From NCBI GenBank assembly GCA_951812525.1, contig OX638316.1, positions 4,520,506 through 4,584,505 on the forward strand: a stretch of DNA of 64,000 bases, given 5' to 3'. The stretch is from an uncultured Poribacteria bacterium (GTDB lineage Bacteria; Poribacteria; WGA-4E; WGA-3G). The translations under genes were made by a program, and so were the position numbers. Below are positions 45,201 through 53,700 of the stretch, piece after piece; positions within the stretch are counted from its first letter, which is position 1; every line of letters starts with the position of its first letter. Under the pieces are notes generated by a model. It was not told where the DNA came from. It was given only the letters and a program-made list of their open reading frames with translations, and made no database searches.

Positions 45201-46501
45201 TCAACTTGACGTTATTAGAGGATGCTGACACTGGAGCAGAAACCATTTTACTGACGCTCGGTGGAAACGGGGATGTGAAGGTCCGTCAGTCTGACGGGAC
45301 GGGTCAGGATGCGAAACTCTCGGCATCTACATTGTTGACAGCATCAGGGCAGCGAGTTCATACGATTACGGTGACTGCTGATGGTAGAGGTATCTCAAGA
45401 CCTATGTATTGGACGAGTGGCAATCAGAGAATCTACCGGAGTCAACTCGATGGAACGCATGTTCAAGTTTTATTTCAGGGTGGAAAACCTAACGACCTTG
45501 CCCTGGATACATCAGCTGGCAAAATGTACTGGATTGACACGGAGACGAACGTGATTCGGCGTGCTAATTTGGATGGCTCTGAGGTTATGAATTTGGTTAC
45601 TGAGGTCAGACGTCCGCAGGGACTTGCCTTGGATATAACAGGTGGCAAGGTATATTGGACGGATCTACGGACGAATAAGATTCAACGTGCGAATCTCGAT
45701 GGTTCGGGGATAGAGGACTTGGTGAGGGGATTGGATCAGCCGGAGCGTATTGCGCTGGACGTCTCGCGCGGTAAGATGTACTGGACAGATATGGGCACAC
45801 AGAAGATTCAACGTGCGAATCTCAATGGCACGAATGTTCAAGATTTGGTCAGTGGTCTGAGTCGTCCGAAAGGTATTGCGCTGGACGTCTCGCGCGGTAA
45901 GATGTACTGGACGGATACAGGTGCGAATAAGATTCAACGTGCGAGTCTGAATGGTAAACATGTGAGAGACCTGATCACCGATATTGCTATTAGTGCACGT
46001 GGACTTGCCTTGGATGTTTCAGGCAGTAAGATATACTGGGCGGATAGCCAGCAGAATAAGGTGTATCGTGCGAATCTGAGTGGTTCCCGTATTGAAGCGG
46101 TGTACTCGGGTAATCGTCCAATAGGCATTGCGCTTGCTATCGGATCAGGTACTAGTGTGAGTGCTGCGCCTTCGGCAGCGAATACAAACGCGGCACCAAA
46201 CCTTCTCCTTGAAACAACACTCTTGCCGAACTACCCGAACCCTTTCAATCCAGAAACTTGGATACCTTATCAGTTGGCAGCACCCGCCGGGGTCAGCATA
46301 TCTATATATGCTGCAGATGGGAGGTTAGTTCGTACTTTGGACTTAGGACATCGGTCTGTGGGTGTCTATGAATCCCGGAGCCGTGCGGCGTATTGGGATG
46401 GTAGAAACGATGGCGGTGAACCTGTGGCGAGTGGGATCTATTTCTACACACTTACGGCAGGTGAGTTTACTGCCACGCGAAAAATGCTCATTTTGAAATA
46501 G
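42275..46501 (+). CDS. 1408-aa secreted mosaic: Ig-like, LRR, Calx-beta, YWTD propeller
   Basis: After a signal peptide (FSIPSEA) there is a helical region of about 280 residues with no recognised family. Two Ig/cadherin-like domains follow (about 320-415 and 420-502), then a Pro-rich stretch of thirteen 11-residue units (PQAQIPTNPDI type, 533-675), a Gly-rich hinge, and five to six leucine-rich repeats (about 745-890, LDLKANSLGSL pattern). A Calx-beta domain (about 910-1010), an LDL-receptor class B propeller with five or six YWTD repeats (about 1042-1288) and the C-terminal module (from 1316) complete it. LDL-receptor YWTD and Calx-beta domains are typical of eukaryote-like adhesion proteins. 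A surface adhesion role is inferred. AAGGAG precedes the ATG. Confidence 0.85.
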   Translation: MDRCFLMPQDWKVNVKGVLSIMSFFLLLFIFSIPSEARDYHIQAKGGEIYTVTLGENPDVRNFSVRKSDGKMLLGTTENERVVAADLYFAARLLWHVIPQYSPRAAVEDWEETVLIIAEDALKKLKHRQIATIVGQYSTTLLGIALGGSISLPQAILSEVNGAIANDLQKRVLLDAALLAQAAARKWVEHENALRDFWFSYETRSAVIPMAEISDAWKSWEELQRYQSLAAELVYKYLQVPDLKERLGNFWRSIVPFAQKIETLKSIQYSVKHLGILGDLRKDSVNGIHRQAYFRTKSEKKRARTALDEAGFYQPTVVRSLQDIQLWVDSSQRRLDVRDYFLPDGDNLTYIAHSDDLSVAVVHPERTGSSVIIITPKGLGSASISVELTNFRGLRVAQSFMVTVEAVPDQNRQPTLDAKIPDQTLNVWDPVPLDLSNYIRDPDGDVLTYGAWSNPKGIVKVEREGSQITIKPIKPGSTKVVVKATDPNNLRRFAHISVTVIPPGTIGNPPDANKPSYTNVPPTPDIPTNPDIPQAQIPSTPELPQAQIPSTPELPQAQIPSTPELPQAQIPTNPDIPQAQIPTNPDIPQAQVPTNPDIPQAQIPSTPKLPQAQIPTNPDIPQAQIPTNPDIPQAQIPTNPDIPQAQVPTNPDIPQAQIPSTPKLPQAQIPTNPDIPSTPDIPSTPKLPSVTVPSVTVPSVTVPSFSFGFGGGGGSRQTENICDRTQQVLNAILAAMNVDDCADLESEDLDSITSLVLSDAGITVLQEDDFEGLSGLIDLDLHGNSLSSLSVGVFDRMSALETLDLKANSLGSLTVDVFEELDSLRRLDLKANGLHSLPVGVFNGLSALKNLDLRNNSLSSLSAGVFGGLDALESLNLEKNSLRTLPNGIFDDILDTLKSNAVELDDALKAILGFSTTVQDAAEGDVVRVAVTLSRSLPVTLRVPYTISGTATGTDYRHLQPTTELIFLAGQTRKEINLTLLEDADTGAETILLTLGGNGDVKVRQSDGTGQDAKLSASTLLTASGQRVHTITVTADGRGISRPMYWTSGNQRIYRSQLDGTHVQVLFQGGKPNDLALDTSAGKMYWIDTETNVIRRANLDGSEVMNLVTEVRRPQGLALDITGGKVYWTDLRTNKIQRANLDGSGIEDLVRGLDQPERIALDVSRGKMYWTDMGTQKIQRANLNGTNVQDLVSGLSRPKGIALDVSRGKMYWTDTGANKIQRASLNGKHVRDLITDIAISARGLALDVSGSKIYWADSQQNKVYRANLSGSRIEAVYSGNRPIGIALAIGSGTSVSAAPSAANTNAAPNLLLETTLLPNYPNPFNPETWIPYQLAAPAGVSISIYAADGRLVRTLDLGHRSVGVYESRSRAAYWDGRNDGGEPVASGIYFYTLTAGEFTATRKMLILK
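43871..44299 (+). repeat. 33-bp tandem coding repeat, 13 units
   Basis: Thirteen perfect-length 33-base units encode PQAQIPTNPDI or PQAQIPSTPEL/KL. Blocks of units recur in the same order (units 5-7 and 10-12), which shows that multi-unit duplications made the array. Confidence 0.9.
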
Positions 46502-46515
46502 TTAGTAGAAAAATT

Positions 46516-46569
46516 ACGCCTTGTACATGGAGAAGGATACTGCTTGCACCTTCTTCGTCTACAGGGCGT
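46516..46569 (+). terminator. nested hairpin after the mosaic gene
   Basis: ACGCCTTGTA and TACAGGGCGT pair with one wobble, and GAAGG/CCTTC pair inside. It lies 15 bases after the stop; the following T-tract is weak. Confidence 0.55.
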
Positions 46570-46684
46570 ATAATTTTGGTAAAGGGTTGCTAATCGCCGA
46601 ACGAGACGTTTTCTCCAAAAGGAATTGGCGAGTCAAAGAGAGGCACCAAGACATCTCCGCCAGACGTGGCGGAGGTAGGTAGAC

Positions 46685-46852
46685 GTGGCAGATGAACTCT
46701 TGATAGAAGTCCTCGCCGAGGCGACAGAAGACGACTGCGGACACAAACCGAGCAAGAAGCAAGTCTGAGATTTTCTCAAGAAATTAGAGAGTAGAAAAGA
46801 ACATATTGATCGATTCCTAGAACATCTGTGTGCCTCCTATAAGAAATTTTTT
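46685..46852 (+). pseudogene. small open frame split by one TGA
   Basis: From GTG 46685, VADELLIEVLAEATEDDCGH continues KPSKKQV, then TGA (46766). It then goes on in the same frame as DFLKKLESRKEHIDRFLEHL and runs into the next gene. Both parts are helical and look like one former small protein or domain with a nonsense change. The rest of the gap from 46502 holds only the hairpin above. Confidence 0.35.
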
Positions 46853-47704
46853 ATGAAAACCCATATCCATTTTTTCATTTTCACATCCATCTGTTTCTTC
46901 ACCATTCTCCTCAGCGGTATGGAGATCTCCTACCTCACGTGGGCAGATGACGCGCCCGTGCTTACCTATAAGGTTGATGGCACCGATGCTTCTGATATCC
47001 CGTCGCCCCCTAAAGGGATGGTTCTCATCCCCGCAGGCGAGTTTCAGATGGGCAGCACCGATGCTCAAGAGCGCAGAGATGCACAGCCGGTGCGTACCGT
47101 GTATGTTGACGCTTTCTATATGGATGAAACTGAAGTTACCAACACGCAATATAAGGCGTTCTTGCTTGAAAATCCACAGTGGCAAAAAGGTCGCGTTAAT
47201 CCAGAATTTGTTAATGGAAATTACCTCAAACATTGGCATGGAAATAACTATCCAAGTGGGAGAGGCAACCATCCGGTGGTATATGTGAGTTGGTATGCGG
47301 CGATGGCTTATGCCGAGTGGTCGGGGAAGCGTCTACCGACGGAGGCGGAATGGGAATACGCAGCCCGGGGCGGCTTGGCAGGTAAAAAGTATTCCAATGG
47401 GAATACGATCACCGCACGGGATGCGAACTATGGGTGGAATGTTGCGGATACCACGCCGGTGCGTAAATATCCTGCGAATGGCTACCGGTTATATGATATG
47501 ATGGGTAATGTGTCGGAATGGTGTTTGGATGCGTATGTAGCGGATTTCTATTCTACATTTCCGCGAGATAGAGTTGCGCGTAATCCGCTGTCAGGTGCGA
47601 ACAGTGTGGAGGAATTAATGAATAGTTTTACAGAAGTTAATCGGCACGGGGCTAGAGTCTTGCGTGGTGGCACATGGGTCAATCCAGCCTATTTCGTGTT
47701 GTGA
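46853..47704 (+). CDS. formylglycine-generating-enzyme-like protein, C-terminally truncated
   Basis: The 283-aa protein has a signal peptide, then the FGE-sulfatase (SUMF1) domain: GMVLIPAGEFQMGS, EVTNTQYKAF, HPVVYVSWYAAMAYAEW, RLPTEAEWEYAARGG, GNVSEWCLD and finally VLRGGTWVNP. In the family, this last motif leads into the segment with the catalytic Cys pair and the GFR ending. Here the frame stops 10 residues after the motif and runs into a fragment of another gene. The product should therefore be inactive as a sulfatase-activating enzyme, although many homologues have other roles. Confidence 0.8.
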   Translation: MKTHIHFFIFTSICFFTILLSGMEISYLTWADDAPVLTYKVDGTDASDIPSPPKGMVLIPAGEFQMGSTDAQERRDAQPVRTVYVDAFYMDETEVTNTQYKAFLLENPQWQKGRVNPEFVNGNYLKHWHGNNYPSGRGNHPVVYVSWYAAMAYAEWSGKRLPTEAEWEYAARGGLAGKKYSNGNTITARDANYGWNVADTTPVRKYPANGYRLYDMMGNVSEWCLDAYVADFYSTFPRDRVARNPLSGANSVEELMNSFTEVNRHGARVLRGGTWVNPAYFVL

Positions 47705-47901
47705 ATGCTCTCACTGAGAATAATGAACCGTTCAAAGATAAGTATGAGGAACTCATACAGAACAGATCCGGTTTAGTTCCACTCGGCAGACTGGCAACCC
47801 GAACAGACGTTGCGAATACGGTATCTTTTCTGGCATCAGAACAATCAAACTTTCTCACAGGTCTATCTCTACCCGTAGCTGGCGGGTCAATGGTTCATTA
47901 G
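47690..47901 (+). pseudogene. C-terminal fragment of a short-chain dehydrogenase
   Basis: The frame NALTENNEPFKDKYEELIQN continues RSGLVPLGRLATRTDVANTV and SFLASEQSNFLTGLSLPVAG, the classic C-terminus of SDR oxidoreductases (GR...DVA..V.FLAS...ITG..L.VDGG). The Rossmann part and the catalytic Tyr-x3-Lys are missing. The first bases overlap the truncated FGE gene. Confidence 0.8.
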
Positions 47902-48050
47902 AGATAGTAGACGACCAGAGCACAGCGGAAGACTCGGTAGCCGAATTCCATCAACTTATCAATCAAGAGAATGTGTCAATTATCTTGGGTCCTTCTGCCT
48001 CAAGTCAAACCGAGGCGGCTTTTCCAATTGCACAAATGAAGGCAACAAGA
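47901..48050 (+). pseudogene. fragment of a LivK-type substrate-binding protein
   Basis: Directly after the SDR stop, EIVDDQSTAEDSVAEFHQLI continues NQENVSIILGPSASSQTEAA and FPIAQMKAT. This matches the N-terminal lobe of branched-chain-amino-acid-type binding proteins (D.Q......A......LI....V..IIGP..S). About 45 codons are left, with no start or end. Confidence 0.65.
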
Positions 48051-48058
48051 ACTTGTCG

Positions 48059-48342
48059 TCAGGCACTCGTTGATAGCGGGTTCTTCCGTAGGACTGCAGC
48101 GGACAGATTTACTTGATTACCGGAAGTCCTAGCGGTACCATGACTTACCATGAAATCAGCGGGTGCATTGTTGAAGTAAAGCGTAATACTTGCATTAGTG
48201 GCAATTTCTGAACCCCTTACCAGTTTTGCAATTATATAGATAGCAGGTTCCGATTCTGGGTCAATGATCTCCTCGTCGCACCACAGCCAAATAACACTAA
48301 AATTGCTGAGATACATACAAAAAACAAAACTCGGTCTTTCAT
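48059..48342 (-). pseudogene. frameshifted small lipoprotein gene
   Basis: On the minus strand ATG 48342 gives MKDRVLFFVCISAILVLFGC, a lipoprotein signal like that at 30742. A frameshift near the Cys moves the sense frame to CDEEIIDPESEPAIYIIAKL, continuing to the TGA at 48059. It lies 22 bases downstream of the LRR protein gene and was probably co-transcribed with it. Confidence 0.6.
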
Positions 48343-48363
48343 AGATTTTCTTCTTATTGTGAG

Positions 48364-50364
48364 TTATTCAAAAGCGTTAGCGACGACAACGAGATCCAAA
48401 ACATTCACGGTGCCATCACCATTGACATCCGGTGAATCTTTGCCGAAGGCGTTGGCGACAATGACTAAATCTAGTATATTTACACGACCATCCTTGTTAA
48501 GGTCGGTGGGATTGACTTCGTGCGCCTCGGCTACTTCTATAGGTTCAGCTTTCAGGTAAATCTCGCCATCGAGATCGGGTATGGTGTGCCAACGTTTGTT
48601 CTCAATATCACTTGAAAAACCCGATACCTTCTCTGGGAGCTGGATCCTGCGTGCTTTGCCACTTCGGTTATACACCGCGAAGCCGTTAGTAAATTCGCGG
48701 ATAAATAAGCCGTCGATGTTTTGATACGTTTCGGCTTTCGGACCGACAGGTCGTCCGAGCTCGGCATCCCAAAAATCGAACCAATTGTGGGCATGATTCG
48801 GTCCATCGTAGAAAAGCACATACCCATCTGAATGCGTTAGGCTCATGGTTGTAAAGACACGCCGCCATCTACGGTTGATCGCAGACCCTGGGGACTCCGA
48901 GACGACACCCCACCCTTCCAAGCAATTGATCCGGGGTTGACGCAGATTTTCTTCAGCCCACAGAAGTGTGCTTTCAATCTCAATGAGCCCGTCGCGTGTG
49001 TAGCCGTTTTCATTATCCCGGAGTGTCTCCATAAACAAGCCGTTAACATACCGAGCGGCGCGTAGCGGTTTTCTCCTATTGGTATTGACGATGATCAGAA
49101 AATCATCACCGACCGCTTCACGAATCCGCTTGATAATTTCATCGCGTGCGCGTTGCTCGGCTGCATCTCCGATGTAGCTGGGTTTCAAGAAATCATTACG
49201 AAGGACGGGATATTTCTCATTCCACCAATCGAGCATAATGCCGTCAAAGAGTCCACAGCGTTGGGTCTCAATGGCTTGTTGAACAATCAGGTCAATCACC
49301 GCTGGATGCGTGAAATCCATCAAATAGGCAGGGTAGCCAGGCACAGGTACGCGATTGCCTTGAGCATCTTTTATCCAATACTCCCAATCTTTGTGGTAAA
49401 AGTGGCTCTCAAAAGCATCGCGCATGCGGATTTCTGGTAATATAATGAGGTTGGGATTCTCCGCCAACAACGCATCGCGTTCGGCGGGTGCATCTTCGAT
49501 ATTTCCGATCAACTTCACACCTTGATCGGTTTGACGCCAGTGAAGCCCAAACGGATAACAACAAAACCAGTATAAATCATGGAGCCCAATGGCGGCTTCC
49601 TTGGAGAGTGCGGGTCGATTCATAACGCTGTTCCATGCCTGAAAAACCGACGGATACCCTCGATTCGCAATGCGTTGGCGAATGTTTGGGCGCGTCAATC
49701 CCTCTCGAACCTCGCAGACCTCATCACGTGCGAGTTCAATGATAGACAATGCATCTATGGGACGATAATCACTGATTGGGTTATCATCAATGTGCAACAC
49801 CTTGAGATCCGTTAACGCCTGCAGCGGACGAATATCAACGATCTTGTTGCCCCTTAAGCCTAATTCTCTGAGTTGTTTGAGATGAGAAAGGGGTTGGATA
49901 TTTTCAATATTGTTATAATTCAGATAGAGGGTTTGTAATTCTCTGAGATTTCCAAGAGGTGTGATGTCGGAGATGTTGCAGACGGATAAACTGAGAGTTT
50001 CTAATGCTTTAAGGTTGGCAATCGGCGAAATATCAACGAGATTGGCATTTGACCAGCCATACAACGTCTGAAGTTTGCTAAGTCCTGCCAGGGGCGAGAG
50101 ATCGGTTACGTCGTTTTCAGCGAAAGAGAACCAAGTAAGATTTTTCGCATGTTCGAGACCTTTTAGGCTTTTCAGACCCATTTGATAGGGATCGAGTCGA
50201 TGAAGTTTTTCCAGATCCACACGGCTGAAAGGTTGATTTGGGTTTAAATTTAGCCTTTCTCTGACAGCCTCTCGGAGCCCCGGATCCGGCATCCAGGTCT
50301 CTTGGGCGAATGCAATGCCGAAAACAATGAAAAGACACAGGTTCAGGGCGAAGATTCTTTTCAT
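48364..50364 (-). CDS. secreted LRR, TIM-barrel glycosidase-like, dockerin protein
   Basis: The 666-aa protein has a signal peptide (FGIAFAQ). Six or so internalin-like leucine-rich repeats follow (residues 60-215, LSPLAGLSKLQTL and NISDITPLGNLRELQTL pattern). A domain of about 330 residues resembling putative endo-type glycoside hydrolases has FDGIMLDWWNEKY, a strand end with Asp and Glu, and FMETLRDNENG. A dockerin lies at the very end (LNKDGRVNILDL and VNGDGTVNVLDL). Unlike the other dockerin proteins here, it has no C-terminal NYPNPF module. A sugar-degrading role on the surface is inferred. Confidence 0.72.
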   Translation of the reverse strand: MKRIFALNLCLFIVFGIAFAQETWMPDPGLREAVRERLNLNPNQPFSRVDLEKLHRLDPYQMGLKSLKGLEHAKNLTWFSFAENDVTDLSPLAGLSKLQTLYGWSNANLVDISPIANLKALETLSLSVCNISDITPLGNLRELQTLYLNYNNIENIQPLSHLKQLRELGLRGNKIVDIRPLQALTDLKVLHIDDNPISDYRPIDALSIIELARDEVCEVREGLTRPNIRQRIANRGYPSVFQAWNSVMNRPALSKEAAIGLHDLYWFCCYPFGLHWRQTDQGVKLIGNIEDAPAERDALLAENPNLIILPEIRMRDAFESHFYHKDWEYWIKDAQGNRVPVPGYPAYLMDFTHPAVIDLIVQQAIETQRCGLFDGIMLDWWNEKYPVLRNDFLKPSYIGDAAEQRARDEIIKRIREAVGDDFLIIVNTNRRKPLRAARYVNGLFMETLRDNENGYTRDGLIEIESTLLWAEENLRQPRINCLEGWGVVSESPGSAINRRWRRVFTTMSLTHSDGYVLFYDGPNHAHNWFDFWDAELGRPVGPKAETYQNIDGLFIREFTNGFAVYNRSGKARRIQLPEKVSGFSSDIENKRWHTIPDLDGEIYLKAEPIEVAEAHEVNPTDLNKDGRVNILDLVIVANAFGKDSPDVNGDGTVNVLDLVVVANAFE

Positions 50365-50734
50365 AGAAACTCACTCCTTTCATTTACGAAACATTACTAT
50401 TTTGTAGCATTGCCGCGTGGACATTATCGCATCTATGGATTGCATAATTATATTTTAAGACAAATATATAAAAAACAAAGTTAAATTTATTACGTCTTAA
50501 TATATAATTTTACAACATAAGTTATGTCGGAGATGCCACAATATTTGCGGCAAATACAATTTTGGTGTAATCCGGGTGTTTCTGTCTAAGTTTTAAGCAA
50601 GAAACGCTGCGGGCTTGATATAAGATGGCTATGTATGATATTATGTACTCAGCGTCATAAAGAAAAAACATCAATAGACATTAGAGATGCCAGAGTGTTA
50701 CCTCATTGTCAGAATTATAGCGACAACGGGTTGA
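50365..50734. other. AT-rich divergent intergenic region
   Basis: Bases 50440-50520 are strongly AT-rich. The gap should contain promoters for the LRR protein and the large primase/helicase-like gene. No gene, repeat or clear promoter box was identified. Confidence 0.4.
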
Positions 50735-53700
50735 ATGATGAATGCCTTGAAAGATATAATTCAACGCTGCCACCACCGCCACGAGAAGCCGCTTCGACAG
50801 AAAAAGACGGTTGTCACCCCTTCGGCTTACAAGGGGATCCATCACCAGTTCACGGTCTACTGTGCGCAGAGATACCCTGTCAGACTCTATGACTTAGAGG
50901 CGGCAGGGATTTCCTTTATGCCAGTAGGCGGGGGTCCTGAACGCGATAGAGTTCCACGATCTTTTGGTGGTGAACGTTTTTTGAGCCGTCAAAAGATCAT
51001 AGACTGGGAAATCAGACACTGGCATACATCGTGGGGGATCCAGATATATACAGGCATACCTTCCGAACGCCATGGTGCCCGATGGCACGATTTTGAGTTT
51101 ACATACGAAGCGATCTGTGCGGCACCCGAGGCGGTCTTGGCTTGTATTGAGACCCTCGTCAATGTTGTTGGGAATCCGTTGTTGACACTAACGAAGTCGG
51201 GTGGATTGCGCTTTTCTTGCAGGGTCCTAGATTATCTGCATCGGGACACTGAAGAGGCGAGGCTGTATATCTATAAGGATGCCCCGACACCGGAAGATCC
51301 GCACCATCGGGACGTGTATCTTGAAATCCTTGGAGAAGCCGGACACAGCCCTTGGGATGCCCGCTATGAGCTGCTCCTCGGAGACCTATCAAATCCGCCT
51401 ATCATTACCCAAGGCGTGCTCTTTACCGTTATTGATGCGCTCCGATCCGAACTGCATGCACCGCAATCGCTTCGACCAGAAAGACCTGTACCAACCTCGG
51501 AAGCTGTTATCACGCCCGAACCGTCTCTGGGTTCATATAAGTTGGATCTGGCAAAAGAGGCGTTTTTGAATCGTGGTTTTACTTATATCAAATCAGAGCA
51601 GAATTTACACCACTGGACGGTGCGTGATAGTGCGGATAACGCCGTAGATGTCATGTTATGGGAGACGGATGGCAGTGTGTGGATACGCGCAATCACGTCT
51701 GATCTTGGACTCCCGACGGAAAATACACTGATTACCGATGTTTGGGACGATACGGGCATTCTGCCACCGATTACTGCGGACCCTCCTGTTTCTGATACGA
51801 CGATCGCTGTACGAGAAGGAACACTTAGCCCGTTGGCAATTAAACGTCCTTCCTCGGTGCTACAAAAATCGGAAGCTACTGAGAGAGTTTACGAGCCACT
51901 GGAAAAGAATATCGGTCAGATAAAGCGGGTCTTTGAGACCGATAAGCGCATTATTGGACTTGTTGCCGAGACGGACGCAAAGGGCACCTATGAAGTGGAA
52001 TCGCAGCTTCTGAAAAATGGCACAGTCGCTTACAGTTCAGTCTTCTCAATAGTAGAAGAAGCTGCAGCGCACTTCCAAAGACAAAACCTACCATCCATTG
52101 CACGCTGGCGGAATGTGAATTTCTTGTGGAATCAGGTAAAAGAGATACCTGTTGAGGTTCGGATGGCAAATCCATTTGAGCGGGGAAATGTCTGTGAGGA
52201 TCCCGAGCGGTTCTTAGCACTCGTAAGCATGGGCGTGAATGTGAAAGAAACCCTCTGTCCAGAGTGTCCGGTCTATACAGCGTGCCAAGAACGTGGGTAT
52301 TTATCGCAGCCTGCTACATTGCAACGTGCCAAGACACAGATGTTTGGGTTCCACCAAACGTTTTTGAATCCAGATCAATTGGCACTATCAGAAAAAATTC
52401 TTCAACCCCTCAACGACACGGAACGCCTTTGTATTGTCGGTTCAACGAAATCGGACGGTTTTTTTGAGGAGTGTCGTATATCGATGGAGAGATTAGAAGA
52501 ATGGTGTGAAAACTGGCGCGGAGATGCATTAGGGAACTTCGCACAGGCTTTAATGAACACACTCGAAATCGATAGCGAACCTGATGATCCAGTTATTAGA
52601 CGCGTCCGCACAGTCATGTGGGCATTTCAACGGCATGAAGCAGAAATCGTTAGGCAGATGTGTCAAGTGAATGTGAGAGGCAAGGTGGTCGGACGAGAGG
52701 TCGTTGATGACGAGACCGGAACGAAGTTGGCACGGTTTGGGATTGCGTTTGAAAGCGGTGCTTTTGCTTACATTCCTCTCAATAGTAGTACTGCGGATAA
52801 ACTCATGGCGAGGGGGCTACCGGTTTTTGCACTTGAATCCTTTGGAGTTGACAAGGACATGAGAATACCGATGACAATTGAACGCGCCATCGGATTAGGT
52901 ATCTTGGATATAGCAACGGTCGAGAAGATTCAGGAATTTCCGAACGTCTATCAGAATCCCGACTGGACGTTTTGGCATCAACTCAAGCGTTTCTTAGCGC
53001 ATTATACCCGCGATACCGATGCACCGATGATATGGTTTGACAAGGTCCTACAATTCTGGGTGCCACCGGTGCTACATCCGAGTATCAAACGGCTTTTGTT
53101 TATGTCATCAACGTTGTCTCAGCAGGATCTCCGTAAAGCGTTTCCAAGTGAAGCGATAGAATTTATTGATATCAATCCGACCCCGTGGGTCACCGGAAAT
53201 CAAGTTTTCCAGATTCGGTCAGGTGTCTATACACTCAAAACGCTGCTGGACTACAACAGCACCTGGGACGTTATTGGACTGTCTAAAATAGGAGAGCATC
53301 TCCTTCTAGGTATCTGGGCAGAAATTGAGAGAGATCCGAGCGTTAAACATGCCATTATTACCTATCCGGCAATTATCGAACAACTCAGAGACATCGCAGA
53401 TAAAGAGAATGTCTGTTTGCTGAGAGAATTTCAAAATCTGAACAATTCAGAGGCACCTTTTGAAGCATCAGAGGTTGTTTGGATCGTCGGCACACCGTTT
53501 TGGGAACCGGGCGTCACATGGCGGCGAGCGCAAATCTTATATGGTAACGACGGGGAACCGCTCTGTTATGAAGCAGACACAGAATTCCAACACTATAAAG
53601 ATGAACGCGTCCAGCGGATTTACACACAGACCGTTGCAGAGTTAATCACAGACATTGTCGGACGTGCGGGATTAAATCGCTTGAGGGGTAAAAAGGTGGT

